Shown here: positions 33,437 through 41,820 of the stretch, piece after piece
How the letters are laid out: every line of letters begins with the position of its first letter
How positions within the stretch are numbered: the first letter of the stretch is position 1
Assembly: GCA_934096315.1 (NCBI GenBank)
Contig: CAKOLT010000008.1
Location: forward strand, 1 to 42,750
Direction of reading: 5' to 3'
Source: an uncultured Bacilli bacterium
GTDB taxonomy: Bacteria > Bacillota_I > Bacilli_A > RF39 > UBA660
DNA length: 42,750 nt
The notes under the pieces: generated by a model
Told to the model about the DNA's origin: nothing
The model's database searches: none
What the model saw: the letters and a program-made list of their open reading frames with translations, nothing else
Translations under genes and position numbers: made by a program

Positions 33437-33982
33437 ATGAAGAGATGTAGTTGGTGTAATTTAAATAATTTAAAGTATGTAGATTATCATGATAATGAGT
33501 GGGGTGTATTAAATACTAGTGATAAGTATTTATTAGAAATGCTTATTTTAGAGAGTTTTCAGGCGGGATTATCTTGGGAATGTGTTTTAAATAAAAGGGA
33601 TAGTTTTAGAAAATGTTATGATTACTTTGATTTAGATAAGATATGTTTATATGATGATGATAAGGTTAATTGGTTAATTAATAATAAAGATATTATTAGG
33701 AATAAATTAAAGATAAAAGCTAGTATTAATAATGCTAAAATATTTAAGAGTATTAAAGAAGAATATGGTAGTTTTTATAAATATTTAGAGACTTTTACTC
33801 ATGGCAGGATATTTTATGAAAATAATGTTACTATGTCGGAAGTTTCAGATAATATATCTAAAGATTTAGTTAAAAGAGGGATGAAGTTTGTGGGTACTTT
33901 GATTATTTATTCTTATCTCCAGGCTATAGGGGTTATTTATTCTCATGAGGATGAATGTTATCTATATAAAAAGAATATTTAA
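33437..33982 (+). CDS. tag: DNA-3-methyladenine glycosylase I
   Basis: 181 residues. MKRCSWCNLNNLKYVDYHDNEWG carries the N-terminal zinc ligands (Cys, His) in two pieces, SWCN and YHDNEWG. LESFQAGLSWECVLNKR is the conserved active-site region with the catalytic-type Glu and Trp. The C-terminal SHEDEC provides the last His and Cys. It excises 3-methyladenine from DNA. The link to ogt makes an alkylation-damage module. Confidence 0.94.
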   Translation: MKRCSWCNLNNLKYVDYHDNEWGVLNTSDKYLLEMLILESFQAGLSWECVLNKRDSFRKCYDYFDLDKICLYDDDKVNWLINNKDIIRNKLKIKASINNAKIFKSIKEEYGSFYKYLETFTHGRIFYENNVTMSEVSDNISKDLVKRGMKFVGTLIIYSYLQAIGVIYSHEDECYLYKKNI

Positions 33983-34026
33983 TGTTTATTTAATAAAAGT
34001 ATTATATAAGTAAAGTGGTGAAGATT

Positions 34027-34698
34027 ATGCGTATTTTAATTGTAGAAGATGAGGATGCTTTAGCGGATGCTATAGCTTTAAAACTTAGAAAAGAAAACTT
34101 TTTAGTAGACATCTCTTCTTCGGGAGAAGATGGATTATATCAAAGTTTAACGGGTATATATGATTTAATAATTTTGGATGTTATGCTTCCGAAAGTAAGT
34201 GGGTTTACTATTTTAAAAGAAATTAGATCTAATAATATTAATAGTAAGGTTATTATGCTTACCGCTAGGAGTAGTTTAGAGGATAAACTAGATGGGCTTG
34301 GAAATGGGGCAAATGATTATATAACTAAACCATTTCATATGGAAGAGTTACTTGCCAGAATAAATATTCAATTGAAGTCTCCGGGAGCTTTTAAGGATAA
34401 TATTATCTCTTTTGGAGATTTAGAATTAGATATATCAAAGTCAGAATTAAAGTGTCTTAAAACTAATGAGAGTGTAATACTAGTTTGTAAATAATTACAA
34501 ATACTTGAATATTTTTTTAATAACCCTAGAATAATACTATCTAAAGAACAATTATATGATAGAATCTGGGGATTAGAGGTAGAGTTAGAGTCTAATAATT
34601 TAGAGGTTTATTTATCATTTATTAGAAAGAAATTAAAGGCCCTTGGTACAAATGTTGATATAAAATCAGTAAGGAGTCTTGGTTATAAGATGGAGTAG
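34027..34698 (+). pseudogene. OmpR-type response regulator with an internal nonsense codon
   Basis: Receiver domain is intact: VEDED (acidic pocket), phosphorylation Asp in LIILDVMLP near 51, MLTARS and KPFHMEEL with the conserved Lys. The winged-helix DNA-binding domain begins at DLELD but is cut by TAA 34492-34494. The same frame continues with LQILEYFFNNPRIILSKEQL and RKKLKALG... to SVRSLGYKME, TAG 34696-34698. In the family the codon at this place is normally for Glu in a KKEFxIL-type motif, so GAA to TAA is the simplest change. It would leave a free receiver without a DNA-binding domain. The kinase downstream is also broken, so the pair is dead or dying. Confidence 0.85.
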
Positions 34699-34702
34699 TT
34701 TA

Positions 34703-34999
34703 ATGGATAAGTTAAAAAATAAAGTATTTTATACAATATTCTTAATTTTAACTATTAGTATACTTAGTTTTATCTTTATTTTTAATTCAAGAAATTATAT
34801 TCAGGAGAAAAATAATATTATTCATAGTCTTGAAGTAGCTAGTAATAATAATAAAAAGAGTGTTAAGGAGACATTTGTTAATAAAGATAAAGTATTAATT
34901 TATATTCTAGGAATGATTATTTTAACAAGTAGTTTAACTTATATAAGTGGGTTAATAACTAATAATTATTTCTTAAATAATAATAAAATAATAATATGA
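34703..34999 (+). pseudogene. Sensor histidine kinase, N-terminal fragment
   Basis: About 98 codons: MDKLKNKVFYTIFLILTISI begins membrane segment 1 (near 8-28), a short extracytoplasmic loop follows, and membrane segment 2 is near 66-86 (VLIYILGMIILTSSLTYISG). The frame ends at TGA soon after, before HAMP, the DHp His motif and the ATPase domain, which are absent from the downstream sequence. Position just after a response regulator supports the assignment. A deletion appears to have fused this end to the fragment at 35036. Confidence 0.7.
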
Positions 35000-35035
35000 A
35001 TAGTAATATAAGTTATAGTGCTTCATATGAAATAA

Positions 35036-35290
35036 AAGAGAATAATTGGTAATATTGTTATAGATAATATATCTACATTAAAATTAAATATGAAAAGTGG
35101 TTCTTATTATGAGGGGGTAATTAATGGTGATAATACTGCTAAAGATATTAGTTTGGTTTTAGATAGGGATTCTTCTATTAAATTATTAGGGGATACTTAC
35201 GTAACAGTACTTGATAATGGGGATAAGTCTAATAGTAATATAGATTTTAATGGATATAAATTGTATGTTAATAATACTTCTATTAATTAG
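35036..35290 (+). pseudogene. C-terminal fragment of a carbohydrate-binding (Cthe_2159-like) surface protein
   Basis: The open frame from 35036 has no ribosome binding site or proper start. It reads GNIVIDNISTLKLNMKSGSY, then YEGVINGDNTAKDISLVLDR and SNIDFNGYKLYVNN to the stop. This is the repetitive beta-helix end of Cthe_2159-type proteins (SxYEGxINxxNTAKxISLxLDxxSxxxLxGDxYVT). The N-terminal part with signal peptide is missing. It shares the deletion junction with the kinase fragment. Confidence 0.6.
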
Positions 35291-35305
35291 AGTATGTTAT
35301 AGAAA

Positions 35306-35328
35306 AGGTATAGTTTTATATCTTTTTT
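35306..35328 (+). terminator. Intrinsic terminator
   Basis: AGGTATA (35306-35312) pairs with TATATCT (35317-35323), one G-T pair, loop GTTT, followed by T6. It closes the decayed region. Confidence 0.75.
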
Positions 35329-35349
35329 AATTTACATAATATTAATAAC

Positions 35350-35377
35350 ATCACATTACCTTAAAATGTGATATAAT
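35350..35377 (+). promoter_or_regulatory. murC promoter with inverted repeat
   Basis: TATAAT at 35372-35377 with TG context. The inverted repeat ATCACATT (35350-35357) and AATGTGAT (35365-35372) overlaps the -10 edge and the spacer; it could be an operator. No good -35 is seen at the right distance, which fits an activator- or repressor-controlled promoter. Confidence 0.45.
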
Positions 35378-35399
35378 ATATTAAAGGAAGTGATTAATA

Positions 35400-36695
35400 A
35401 TGTATTATTTAATTGGAATTAAAGGTGCTGGTATGAGTGCACTTGCTATTATCTTAAAACAACTTGGGTATGATGTTATGGGTAGTGATCTTGATAAACA
35501 CTTTTTTACAGAAAAGGGATTGATAGATAATGATATTCCTTTTTATGCATATGATGAAAATAATATTAAAGAGGGGTATAAGATAATTAAGGGGTTATCT
35601 ATAAAGGATGATAATCCTGAGGTTAAAATGGCAAAGAAACTTGGATTAGAGATAGTTAATTATAATGAGATGGTAGGAGAGCTTACTAGGAAGTTTAAGA
35701 CTATTACTGTTGCGGGTTGTCATGGTAAGACTACTACTACGGCGATGATAACACATGTTTTAAATCCTCTTTTAGGGGTTAATTATTTAATTGGGGATGG
35801 TACTGGGGGAGCTAAAAAAGATAATGAATTTTTTGTTTTAGAAGCTTGTGAGTACTGTAGACATTTTCTTCTTTATAAGCCTTATTATGCAGTTATTACT
35901 AATATAGATTTGGATCATGTTGATTATTTTAAGGATATTGATGATGTTATTAGTGCTTATAGAGAGTATGCTGATATGGCTTCTAAACTTGTTATTGCAT
36001 GTGGTGATGATGTAAATGTTAGAAAGATGAAAACTAAGAAAAAAATAGTTTATTTTGGAATAAATGAGGGTAATGATGTTAGAGCAGTTAATATTAAATA
36101 TACAGAAAAAGGTATTATATTTGATGTAGTTACTTATGATAAGTTTTATGGTCATTTTGATCTTCCTTTATTTGGTCTTCATCAATTACTAGATGCTCTT
36201 GCATGTATTAGTGTTTGTTATTTTGAGAATATTGATAGTAAGAAGCTTCAGGAGGTTTTTAAATCTTTTGAGGGTGCTAAAAGAAGATTTACAGAGACTA
36301 TAATTAATGATTCAGTTATTATAGATGATTATGCTCATCATCCTAGTGAGGTGGAAGCTGTTATTAATGCTTGTAATCAAAAATATCATGATAAGAAGAA
36401 GATAATAATATTTCAGCCTCATACATTCTCTAGAACAAAAGAGTTTGCAGAGGATTTAATTAAAGAATTTAAGAAAGTAGATGAGGTATTTTTATTAGAT
36501 ATTCATCCTGCTAGAGAAAAACAGGAAGATTTTCCTGGGATAACTTCAGATATAATTATATCAAAACTTCCTAATGGTCATTTACTTAATAAAGATAATG
36601 TTAAATGTTTATCCAATTATAAAAATAGTGTATTTATGTTTATGAGTCCTAATGATGTATCTTATTATGAAGAAGAGTTAAAAAAAATGCAATAG
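35400..36695 (+). CDS. murC: UDP-N-acetylmuramate--L-alanine ligase
   Basis: 431 residues. The N-terminal Rossmann motif GIKGAGMSALA (6-16) binds UDP-MurNAc. The ATP loop AGCHGKTTTTA is near 105, EACEYCRHF near 148, NIDLDHVDYF near 168, the C-terminal domain motif IDDYAHHPSE near 307 and QPHTFSRT near 336. It adds L-Ala to UDP-MurNAc in the cytoplasm. AAAGGAAGTG precedes ATG 35400. The stretch before the ATP loop is normal in length. Presence proves peptidoglycan synthesis, so the organism is not a wall-less mollicute. Confidence 0.97.
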   Translation: MYYLIGIKGAGMSALAIILKQLGYDVMGSDLDKHFFTEKGLIDNDIPFYAYDENNIKEGYKIIKGLSIKDDNPEVKMAKKLGLEIVNYNEMVGELTRKFKTITVAGCHGKTTTTAMITHVLNPLLGVNYLIGDGTGGAKKDNEFFVLEACEYCRHFLLYKPYYAVITNIDLDHVDYFKDIDDVISAYREYADMASKLVIACGDDVNVRKMKTKKKIVYFGINEGNDVRAVNIKYTEKGIIFDVVTYDKFYGHFDLPLFGLHQLLDALACISVCYFENIDSKKLQEVFKSFEGAKRRFTETIINDSVIIDDYAHHPSEVEAVINACNQKYHDKKKIIIFQPHTFSRTKEFAEDLIKEFKKVDEVFLLDIHPAREKQEDFPGITSDIIISKLPNGHLLNKDNVKCLSNYKNSVFMFMSPNDVSYYEEELKKMQ

Positions 36696-36775
36696 TATTA
36701 AAAAATTTATTTACAATTTGTTAAAATTATTATATACTTAAAAAGAAAGAAGTTTTAGTTAAGGGGCGAAGTATT

Positions 36776-37531
36776 ATGAAGAGCAGTAGATTATTAAAAT
36801 ATTTTGAGAGTTATGTTAAAAAGTTTGATATGAATAATATAAATGTAAAGGCTAGATATTTTCATAGCCTAAAGGCGATGGATTTAGCAAGAGAGATTGC
36901 AAATAGTTTGGATATATTTACTGAAGAAGAGGTTGTTGTGTGTGAACTTATTGCTTTATTTCATGAAATTGGAGGCTTTGACTCAGTAACTAATTATCAT
37001 ATGATAGATGATATGTCAAATGATTATACTATGAAGAGTATAGAGATATTATTTGATGGAGGCCTTTTACGTAAGATTACAGAGGATACTAAGTATGATA
37101 ATATTATTAAAGTAGCTATATATTGTCATAATAAGAATGGTCTACCTAATAATATAAATAGTAAGATGAGGGTATATTGTAAAGTACTTAAGGATGCTCA
37201 TAAGGTAGATGCTTTTAGGATGGCTATTAATTATCCATATATAGATACTAGAATAGATAAGTATCCTAGTTCTTCTGTTTATGAGGAGTTTAAACAATTT
37301 AAACAGGTGGATATTAAGCTATCAGAGAATAATGCTGATGATGTTCTAGTGGTTTTATCTAGTATATTTGATTTAAATTATAAGTATAGTTATGAGGTTA
37401 TTATTAATGAGAATTATATTGGTAAGATATATAATTCATTATCATTTGAGGATAAGAGTATAGAGAGGTTTATAAAACAGATAATAGGAGTGCTTGTTAA
37501 TTATTTAAATAGAAAAGTAGCTCTTGTATAA
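36776..37531 (+). CDS. HD-domain phosphohydrolase-like protein
   Basis: 251 residues. The HD-fold pattern is RYFHSLKAMDLAREIA (His30), IALFHEIGGF (His63-Glu64 in place of the usual His-Asp), IYCHNKNGLP (His near 122) and KDAHKVDAF (Asp near 148). The His-Glu replacement at the metal centre is unusual. Members of this group act on nucleotides or phosphate esters; substrate not known. It is followed by the valS leader, whose -35 lies over its stop codon. Confidence 0.8.
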   Translation: MKSSRLLKYFESYVKKFDMNNINVKARYFHSLKAMDLAREIANSLDIFTEEEVVVCELIALFHEIGGFDSVTNYHMIDDMSNDYTMKSIEILFDGGLLRKITEDTKYDNIIKVAIYCHNKNGLPNNINSKMRVYCKVLKDAHKVDAFRMAINYPYIDTRIDKYPSSSVYEEFKQFKQVDIKLSENNADDVLVVLSSIFDLNYKYSYEVIINENYIGKIYNSLSFEDKSIERFIKQIIGVLVNYLNRKVALV

Positions 37532-37552
37532 ATAAAGAATATCTGTTATAAT
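37524..37552 (+). promoter_or_regulatory. Promoter of valS
   Basis: TTGTAT 37524-37529 and TATAAT 37547-37552 with a 17-bp spacer and TG-extended -10. Transcription would begin near 37559. Confidence 0.75.
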
Positions 37553-37558
37553 ATTTGT

Positions 37559-37790
37559 AGTTGCTTTGATCAAGAGGAGTAGATTACTAAGTTATTAAAG
37601 AGAGCAAATGTTTGGTGTGAGTTTGCATAATAGGTAATTGAAGGTAGCTTGGGAGCATGTTTTCTGAATTATTAGTAGGAAAATACGTATTACTGCGTTA
37701 AAGTATAGAGATGCATATTATATAGATAATATGAATTAAGGTGGTACCGTGGACTATAAGTTCATCCTTTGTTTAGGATGGGCTTTTTTT
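37559..37790 (+). promoter_or_regulatory. T-box riboswitch, valine-specific
   Basis: The T-box core AAGGTGGTACCGTGG is at 37738-37752; its TGGT bulge is complementary to an ACCA tRNA end. Stem I features upstream include GAGGAGTAGATTA (E-loop-like GAGTA/AGTAGA) near 37575, AAAGAGAG near 37600 and a specifier region GAAGGTAGC near 37643, from which the codon GTA (Val) can be read. The competing terminator is 37763-37790. Uncharged tRNA-Val binding would favour read-through into valS. Confidence 0.92.
37763..37790 (+). terminator. T-box terminator
   Basis: CATCCT (37763-37768) with AGGATG (37775-37780), then GGC and T8. Part of the 5' arm overlaps the antiterminator. Confidence 0.9.
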
Positions 37791-37809
37791 ATGAAAGGAA
37801 TGATAAAAG

Positions 37810-40353
37810 ATGTTAGAAAAAAAGTATAATCAAAAGTTAGTAGAAGAAGGTAAGTATGAATTTTGGAAGAGTCATGGTTATTTTAAAAGTGGAAATTTAA
37901 AGAAGAAGCCATATACAATAGTATTACCCCCTCCAAATGTAACAGGGAAGTTACATCTTGGTCATGCTTGGGATACTACTATTCAGGATATTTTAATTAG
38001 ATATAAGAGAATGGATCGTATGGATTGTTTATGGGTTCCTGGTATGGATCATGCGGGTATTGCTACTCAAGCAAAAGTAGATAAGAAGTTAAAAGAGATG
38101 GGTATTAATCCCCGTTCTTTAAGTAGGGAAGAGTGGTTAGAACATGCTTGGTCTTGGAAAGAAGAGTATGCAGAGAATATTCATAATCAGTGGGCTAAAC
38201 TTGGTCTTAGTTTAGATTATTCTAAAGAGAGATTTACTTTAGATGAGGGGTTATCTAATTCTGTTAAAGAGGTATTTGTTAGACTTTATAATGAGGGATT
38301 AATTTACCGTGGAGAGAGAATTATTAACTGGGATCCTGAGGCTATGACTGCTTTATCTAATGAAGAAGTTATTTATAAAGATGTAAAGGGAGCTTTTTAT
38401 CATATTAAATATTATTTAGAAGATGGTTCTGATTATTTAGAGGTATCTACTACTAGACCGGAAACACTTTTTGGGGATACAGCAGTAGCTGTTAATCCTG
38501 GTGATTTAAGATATAGTAAATATATTGGTAAGAATGTTGTTTTACCTATTTTAAATAAACTTATTCCTGTTGTAGGGGATAATCATGCTGATCCAGAGTT
38601 TGGTACGGGAGTAGTTAAGATAACTCCTGCTCATGATCCTAATGATTTTGAGGTTGGTAAGAGACATAATTTAGAGAGAATTATTGTTATGAATCCAGAT
38701 GGTACGATGAATGAGAATGCAGGTATATATAATGGTATGGATCGTTTTTTGTGCAGGGAAAAGTTAGTAGAGAAGTTAAAAGAAGAAGATTTATTAATTA
38801 GAGTAGAAGAAATTACTCATAGTGTTGGACATAGTGAGAGAACAGATGTTATGGTAGAGCCTTATTTATCTAAACAATGGTTTGTTAAGATGCGTCCTCT
38901 TGCAGATAAAGTTCTTTTAAATCAAAAGAATAAAGATACTAAGGTAAACTTTGTTCCTGAAAGGTTTGAGAAGGTTATGAACCACTGGATGGAGATAACT
39001 TATGACTGGTGTATATCACGTCAGTTATGGTGGGGACATAGAATTCCTGCTTGGTATAAGGGTGAAGAAGTATATGTTGGGGTTAATCCTCCTATAGAAG
39101 ATGGTTGGACTCAGGATCCTGATGTATTAGATACTTGGTTTAGTTCGGCATTATGGCCATTTTCTACTTTAGGTTTTCCAGAGGAAACAGATTTATTTAA
39201 GAGATATTATCCTAATGATGTATTAGTAACTGGTTATGATATTATTCCTTTCTGGGTTAATAGAATGACTTTTCAGGGGTTACATTTTACTGGTAAGAGA
39301 CCTTTTAGGGATTGTTTAATTCATGGTTTAATACGGGATAAAGAGGGAAGAAAGATGTCTAAGAGTCTAGGTAATGGAGTGGATCCGATGGATGTTATAG
39401 ATAAGTATGGATGTGATAGTTTAAGATTCTTTTTAGCTAGTACTTCAGCTCCTGGAATGGATTTAAGGTATGATGAGGATAAGGTTGCTTCTGTTTGGAA
39501 TTTTATTAATAAATTATGGAATGCTTCACGTTTTGTACTTATGAATATAGAAGATTTAAAGGTAGATGAGTTTGATGTTATAAATAATTTAACTATTCAG
39601 GATAAATGGATACTAACTAAATGTAGTAATCTAGTTAAAAATGTTAGAAAGCATATGGATAGTTATGAGTTTAATATAGTAGGTAGTGAGTTATATAGTT
39701 TTATATGGAATGATTTCTGTGACTGGTATATTGAGCTATCTAAAATAAATATGAATAATACTACAAAGAGTGTATTATGTCGTACTTTAAATCAAATATT
39801 AAAAATGTTACATCCATTTATGCCTTATGTTACGGAAGAAATATATGGTTTATTACCAATAAAGGATGCTGAATCTATTATGATTGCTCCTTACCCAGTA
39901 TATCAAGAAGAATTTACTTTCCCAGAGGCTAAACGTTTTGAGGATACTATAGAGTTTATAGTAAAAGTACGTAATTGTAAGCATGAAAATCAAGTGCCAA
40001 AAGATGCTAAAGTATATTATAAGGGAGATGATGGTGATATAATATTAAAATTATTAAAGATAGATAATAATAATATTATAGATAATAATTCTTCTGATGG
40101 TATAGAGATAAGTACTTCTTGTTACTATATAAAATATATGTATGATATGACTGGTAGTATAGAAAAAGAATTAGAGAATTTATTAAAAGAGAAAGGAAGA
40201 TTAGAGTCTTCTATCTCTAGAAGAGAGAAGTTACTTAGTAATGAAAACTATATAAATAAGGCTCCAGAAGAGGTTGTAAATAAAGAGAAAGAAGAATATT
40301 CTAAAGAAAAAGATATGTTAAATAAGATAATAGAGAGGTTAAATAATGATTAA
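37810..40353 (+). CDS. valS: Valyl-tRNA synthetase
   Basis: 847 residues. Class I signatures: PPPNVTGKLHLGHAWD (HIGH as HLGH, near 41-56) and KEGRKMSKSLGN (KMSKS, near 516). The editing domain (about 190-330) has STTRPETLFGDTAVAV and the AHDPNDFEVG motif. The anticodon domain follows, then a C-terminal coiled coil (about 770-845) typical of ValRS. It charges tRNA-Val and edits Thr. ATG 37810 follows GAAAGGAATGAT. All tryptophans are TGG. It overlaps gpmA by 8 nt. Confidence 0.98.
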   Translation: MLEKKYNQKLVEEGKYEFWKSHGYFKSGNLKKKPYTIVLPPPNVTGKLHLGHAWDTTIQDILIRYKRMDRMDCLWVPGMDHAGIATQAKVDKKLKEMGINPRSLSREEWLEHAWSWKEEYAENIHNQWAKLGLSLDYSKERFTLDEGLSNSVKEVFVRLYNEGLIYRGERIINWDPEAMTALSNEEVIYKDVKGAFYHIKYYLEDGSDYLEVSTTRPETLFGDTAVAVNPGDLRYSKYIGKNVVLPILNKLIPVVGDNHADPEFGTGVVKITPAHDPNDFEVGKRHNLERIIVMNPDGTMNENAGIYNGMDRFLCREKLVEKLKEEDLLIRVEEITHSVGHSERTDVMVEPYLSKQWFVKMRPLADKVLLNQKNKDTKVNFVPERFEKVMNHWMEITYDWCISRQLWWGHRIPAWYKGEEVYVGVNPPIEDGWTQDPDVLDTWFSSALWPFSTLGFPEETDLFKRYYPNDVLVTGYDIIPFWVNRMTFQGLHFTGKRPFRDCLIHGLIRDKEGRKMSKSLGNGVDPMDVIDKYGCDSLRFFLASTSAPGMDLRYDEDKVASVWNFINKLWNASRFVLMNIEDLKVDEFDVINNLTIQDKWILTKCSNLVKNVRKHMDSYEFNIVGSELYSFIWNDFCDWYIELSKINMNNTTKSVLCRTLNQILKMLHPFMPYVTEEIYGLLPIKDAESIMIAPYPVYQEEFTFPEAKRFEDTIEFIVKVRNCKHENQVPKDAKVYYKGDDGDIILKLLKIDNNNIIDNNSSDGIEISTSCYYIKYMYDMTGSIEKELENLLKEKGRLESSISRREKLLSNENYINKAPEEVVNKEKEEYSKEKDMLNKIIERLNND

Positions 40354-41041
40354 ATTAATATTAGTAAGACATGGTCAGAGTACTTGGAATCATGAAAATC
40401 GTTTTACAGGGTGGACTGATGTTCCTTTAACAGATAAGGGAGTAGAGGAAGCTATTAGTGCTGGTAAGTTATTAAAGAGTCATGGTTATAGTTTTGATAT
40501 GGCTTTTACATCACTATTAAAAAGAAGTGAGGATACTTTAAAATATATATTAAAAGAATTAAATGAAGAGGATATTATAATTAAAAGAAGTTATAAATTA
40601 AATGAAAGACATTATGGTGCTCTTCAAGGATTAAATAAGGAAGACACTAAAAAGAAATATGGTAGTAATCAAGTTCTTTTATGGAGAAGAAGTGTTAATG
40701 AAAGACCACCACTATTAGATGTAAATGATGATAGAAATCCTGCTAAAGATATAAAATATAAAGATATAGATAAAAATAAGTTACCACTTGGAGAGAATTT
40801 AAGTGATACTATTAAAAGAGTATGTGAGTATTATAATAGTGATATATTACCAGAGTTAGAACAAAAGAAACGTATATTAATAGTAGCTCATGGTAATAGT
40901 TTAAGAGGGTTAATTTCTTATTTAGATAATATGAATGAAGAGGATGTTATTAATTTGGAGATAGAAACAGGTAGTCCAATATGTTATGAGTTAGATGATA
41001 ATTTAAAACCTATTAGACATTATTATGTTAAAGATGAATAA
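40346..41041 (+). CDS. gpmA: 2,3-bisphosphoglycerate-dependent phosphoglycerate mutase
   Basis: 231 residues. Phosphorylated His in LVRHGQSTWN (near 9), conserved NRFTGWTDVPLTDKG, SLLKRSEDT, NERHYGALQGLNK with catalytic Glu, and AHGNSLRGL near 181. It interconverts 3- and 2-phosphoglycerate in glycolysis. It begins inside the end of valS with translational coupling, an unusual partnership that ties a glycolytic enzyme to the valine T-box transcript. Confidence 0.96.
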   Translation: MIKLILVRHGQSTWNHENRFTGWTDVPLTDKGVEEAISAGKLLKSHGYSFDMAFTSLLKRSEDTLKYILKELNEEDIIIKRSYKLNERHYGALQGLNKEDTKKKYGSNQVLLWRRSVNERPPLLDVNDDRNPAKDIKYKDIDKNKLPLGENLSDTIKRVCEYYNSDILPELEQKKRILIVAHGNSLRGLISYLDNMNEEDVINLEIETGSPICYELDDNLKPIRHYYVKDE

Positions 41042-41050
41042 ATAATAAAT

Positions 41051-41089
41051 AAATATCCATACTATTCTTGGTGAATTGTATGGATATTT
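41051..41089 (+). promoter_or_regulatory. Hairpin holding the start codon of the DUF421 gene
   Basis: Perfect 12-bp stem AAATATCCATAC (41051-41062) with GTATGGATATTT (41078-41089). The start codon ATG 41080-41082 is in the 3' arm; the GGTGA ribosome binding site (41070-41074) is in the 15-nt loop. It may limit translation, or act as a poor terminator of valS-gpmA (only TTTT follows). Confidence 0.65.
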
Positions 41090-41787
41090 TAAATGTAATA
41101 ATTAGAACTATAGTTATCTTATTTATTTTGTTTATATTTGTTAAAATTATAGGTAAGAAACAAGTATCACAGATGAATTTATTTGATTATATTATAGGTA
41201 TTACTATGGGGAGTGTAGTTGCAGATATTTCTTTAGATATAGAGAAGAGTTTCTTATCAGGAATAGTTAGTTTAACTATATACTGTTTGGCAGGGTTAAT
41301 TTCCGCAATTTTAACTAATAAAAGTATTACTATGAGAAGAATTATAAATGGTGTTCCGACAGTTCTTGTAGAGAATGGTAAAATTATTGAAGATGGGTTA
41401 AAAAAGGTTAGAATAGATGTAAATGATTTACTTAGTGAAGCTAGAGTAAATGGATATTTTAATTTAGAAGATATAGATTATGCTGTAATGGAGACTAATG
41501 GGAAGATAAGTTTTCTTTTAAAAGGGGATAAGTCTCCTCTTACGAAGGGTGATTATAAACTTAAGGTAAAAAATGAAGGACTTACTGCTAATGTTATTAT
41601 TGATGAGGTTTTATTAGAGAAGAATTTAAAAGATATTGGTAAGAGTGAGAAGTGGCTTAAACATGAACTTAAGGTTAAGGGTTATGACTCTTATAAAGGG
41701 ATATTACTTGCTACTGTTGATAATAATGAGAAGTTAATTATATATGATAAAAATAATAAAGTTAAAAATAAAAGCGTTCTTGAGTAA
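41080..41787 (+). CDS. DUF421/YetF-like membrane protein
   Basis: 235 residues. Three membrane segments are near 4-24, 38-57 and 62-82. The family signature GKKQVSQMNLFDYIIGITMGS lies over the first loop in two pieces (KKQVSQMNLFDY, GITMGSV). The cytoplasmic C-terminal part has RRIINGVPTVLVENGKI, DLLSEARVNGYFNLEDIDYA and the ETNGKISFLLK segment, typical of YetF/YdfR/YcaP. In Bacillus relatives are spore-membrane or germination proteins; function is otherwise unknown. Its start codon is sequestered in a hairpin. No own promoter is evident. Confidence 0.9.
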   Translation: MDILNVIIRTIVILFILFIFVKIIGKKQVSQMNLFDYIIGITMGSVVADISLDIEKSFLSGIVSLTIYCLAGLISAILTNKSITMRRIINGVPTVLVENGKIIEDGLKKVRIDVNDLLSEARVNGYFNLEDIDYAVMETNGKISFLLKGDKSPLTKGDYKLKVKNEGLTANVIIDEVLLEKNLKDIGKSEKWLKHELKVKGYDSYKGILLATVDNNEKLIIYDKNNKVKNKSVLE

Positions 41788-41820
41788 AATAAAAACAGGT
41801 TAGTCTGTTTTTATTTTAGT
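41786..41820. terminator. Bidirectional terminator
   Basis: Perfect 13-bp stem AAAATAAAAACAG (41786-41798) with CTGTTTTTATTTT (41805-41817). A/T runs on both sides serve the convergent DUF421 gene and the collagen-like gene. Confidence 0.88.

Noticed and set aside
34492..34494. Stop codon in the response regulator read as a programmed recoding site
   Set aside because: It is TAA with no slippery heptamer or obvious downstream structure, and the neighbouring genes are broken; a nonsense mutation is simpler.
37810..40353. UGA decoded as tryptophan genome-wide (Mycoplasma code)
   Set aside because: All tryptophans of valS, polA and pcrA are TGG, and the gene at 8519 ends in TGA with no sensible continuation.
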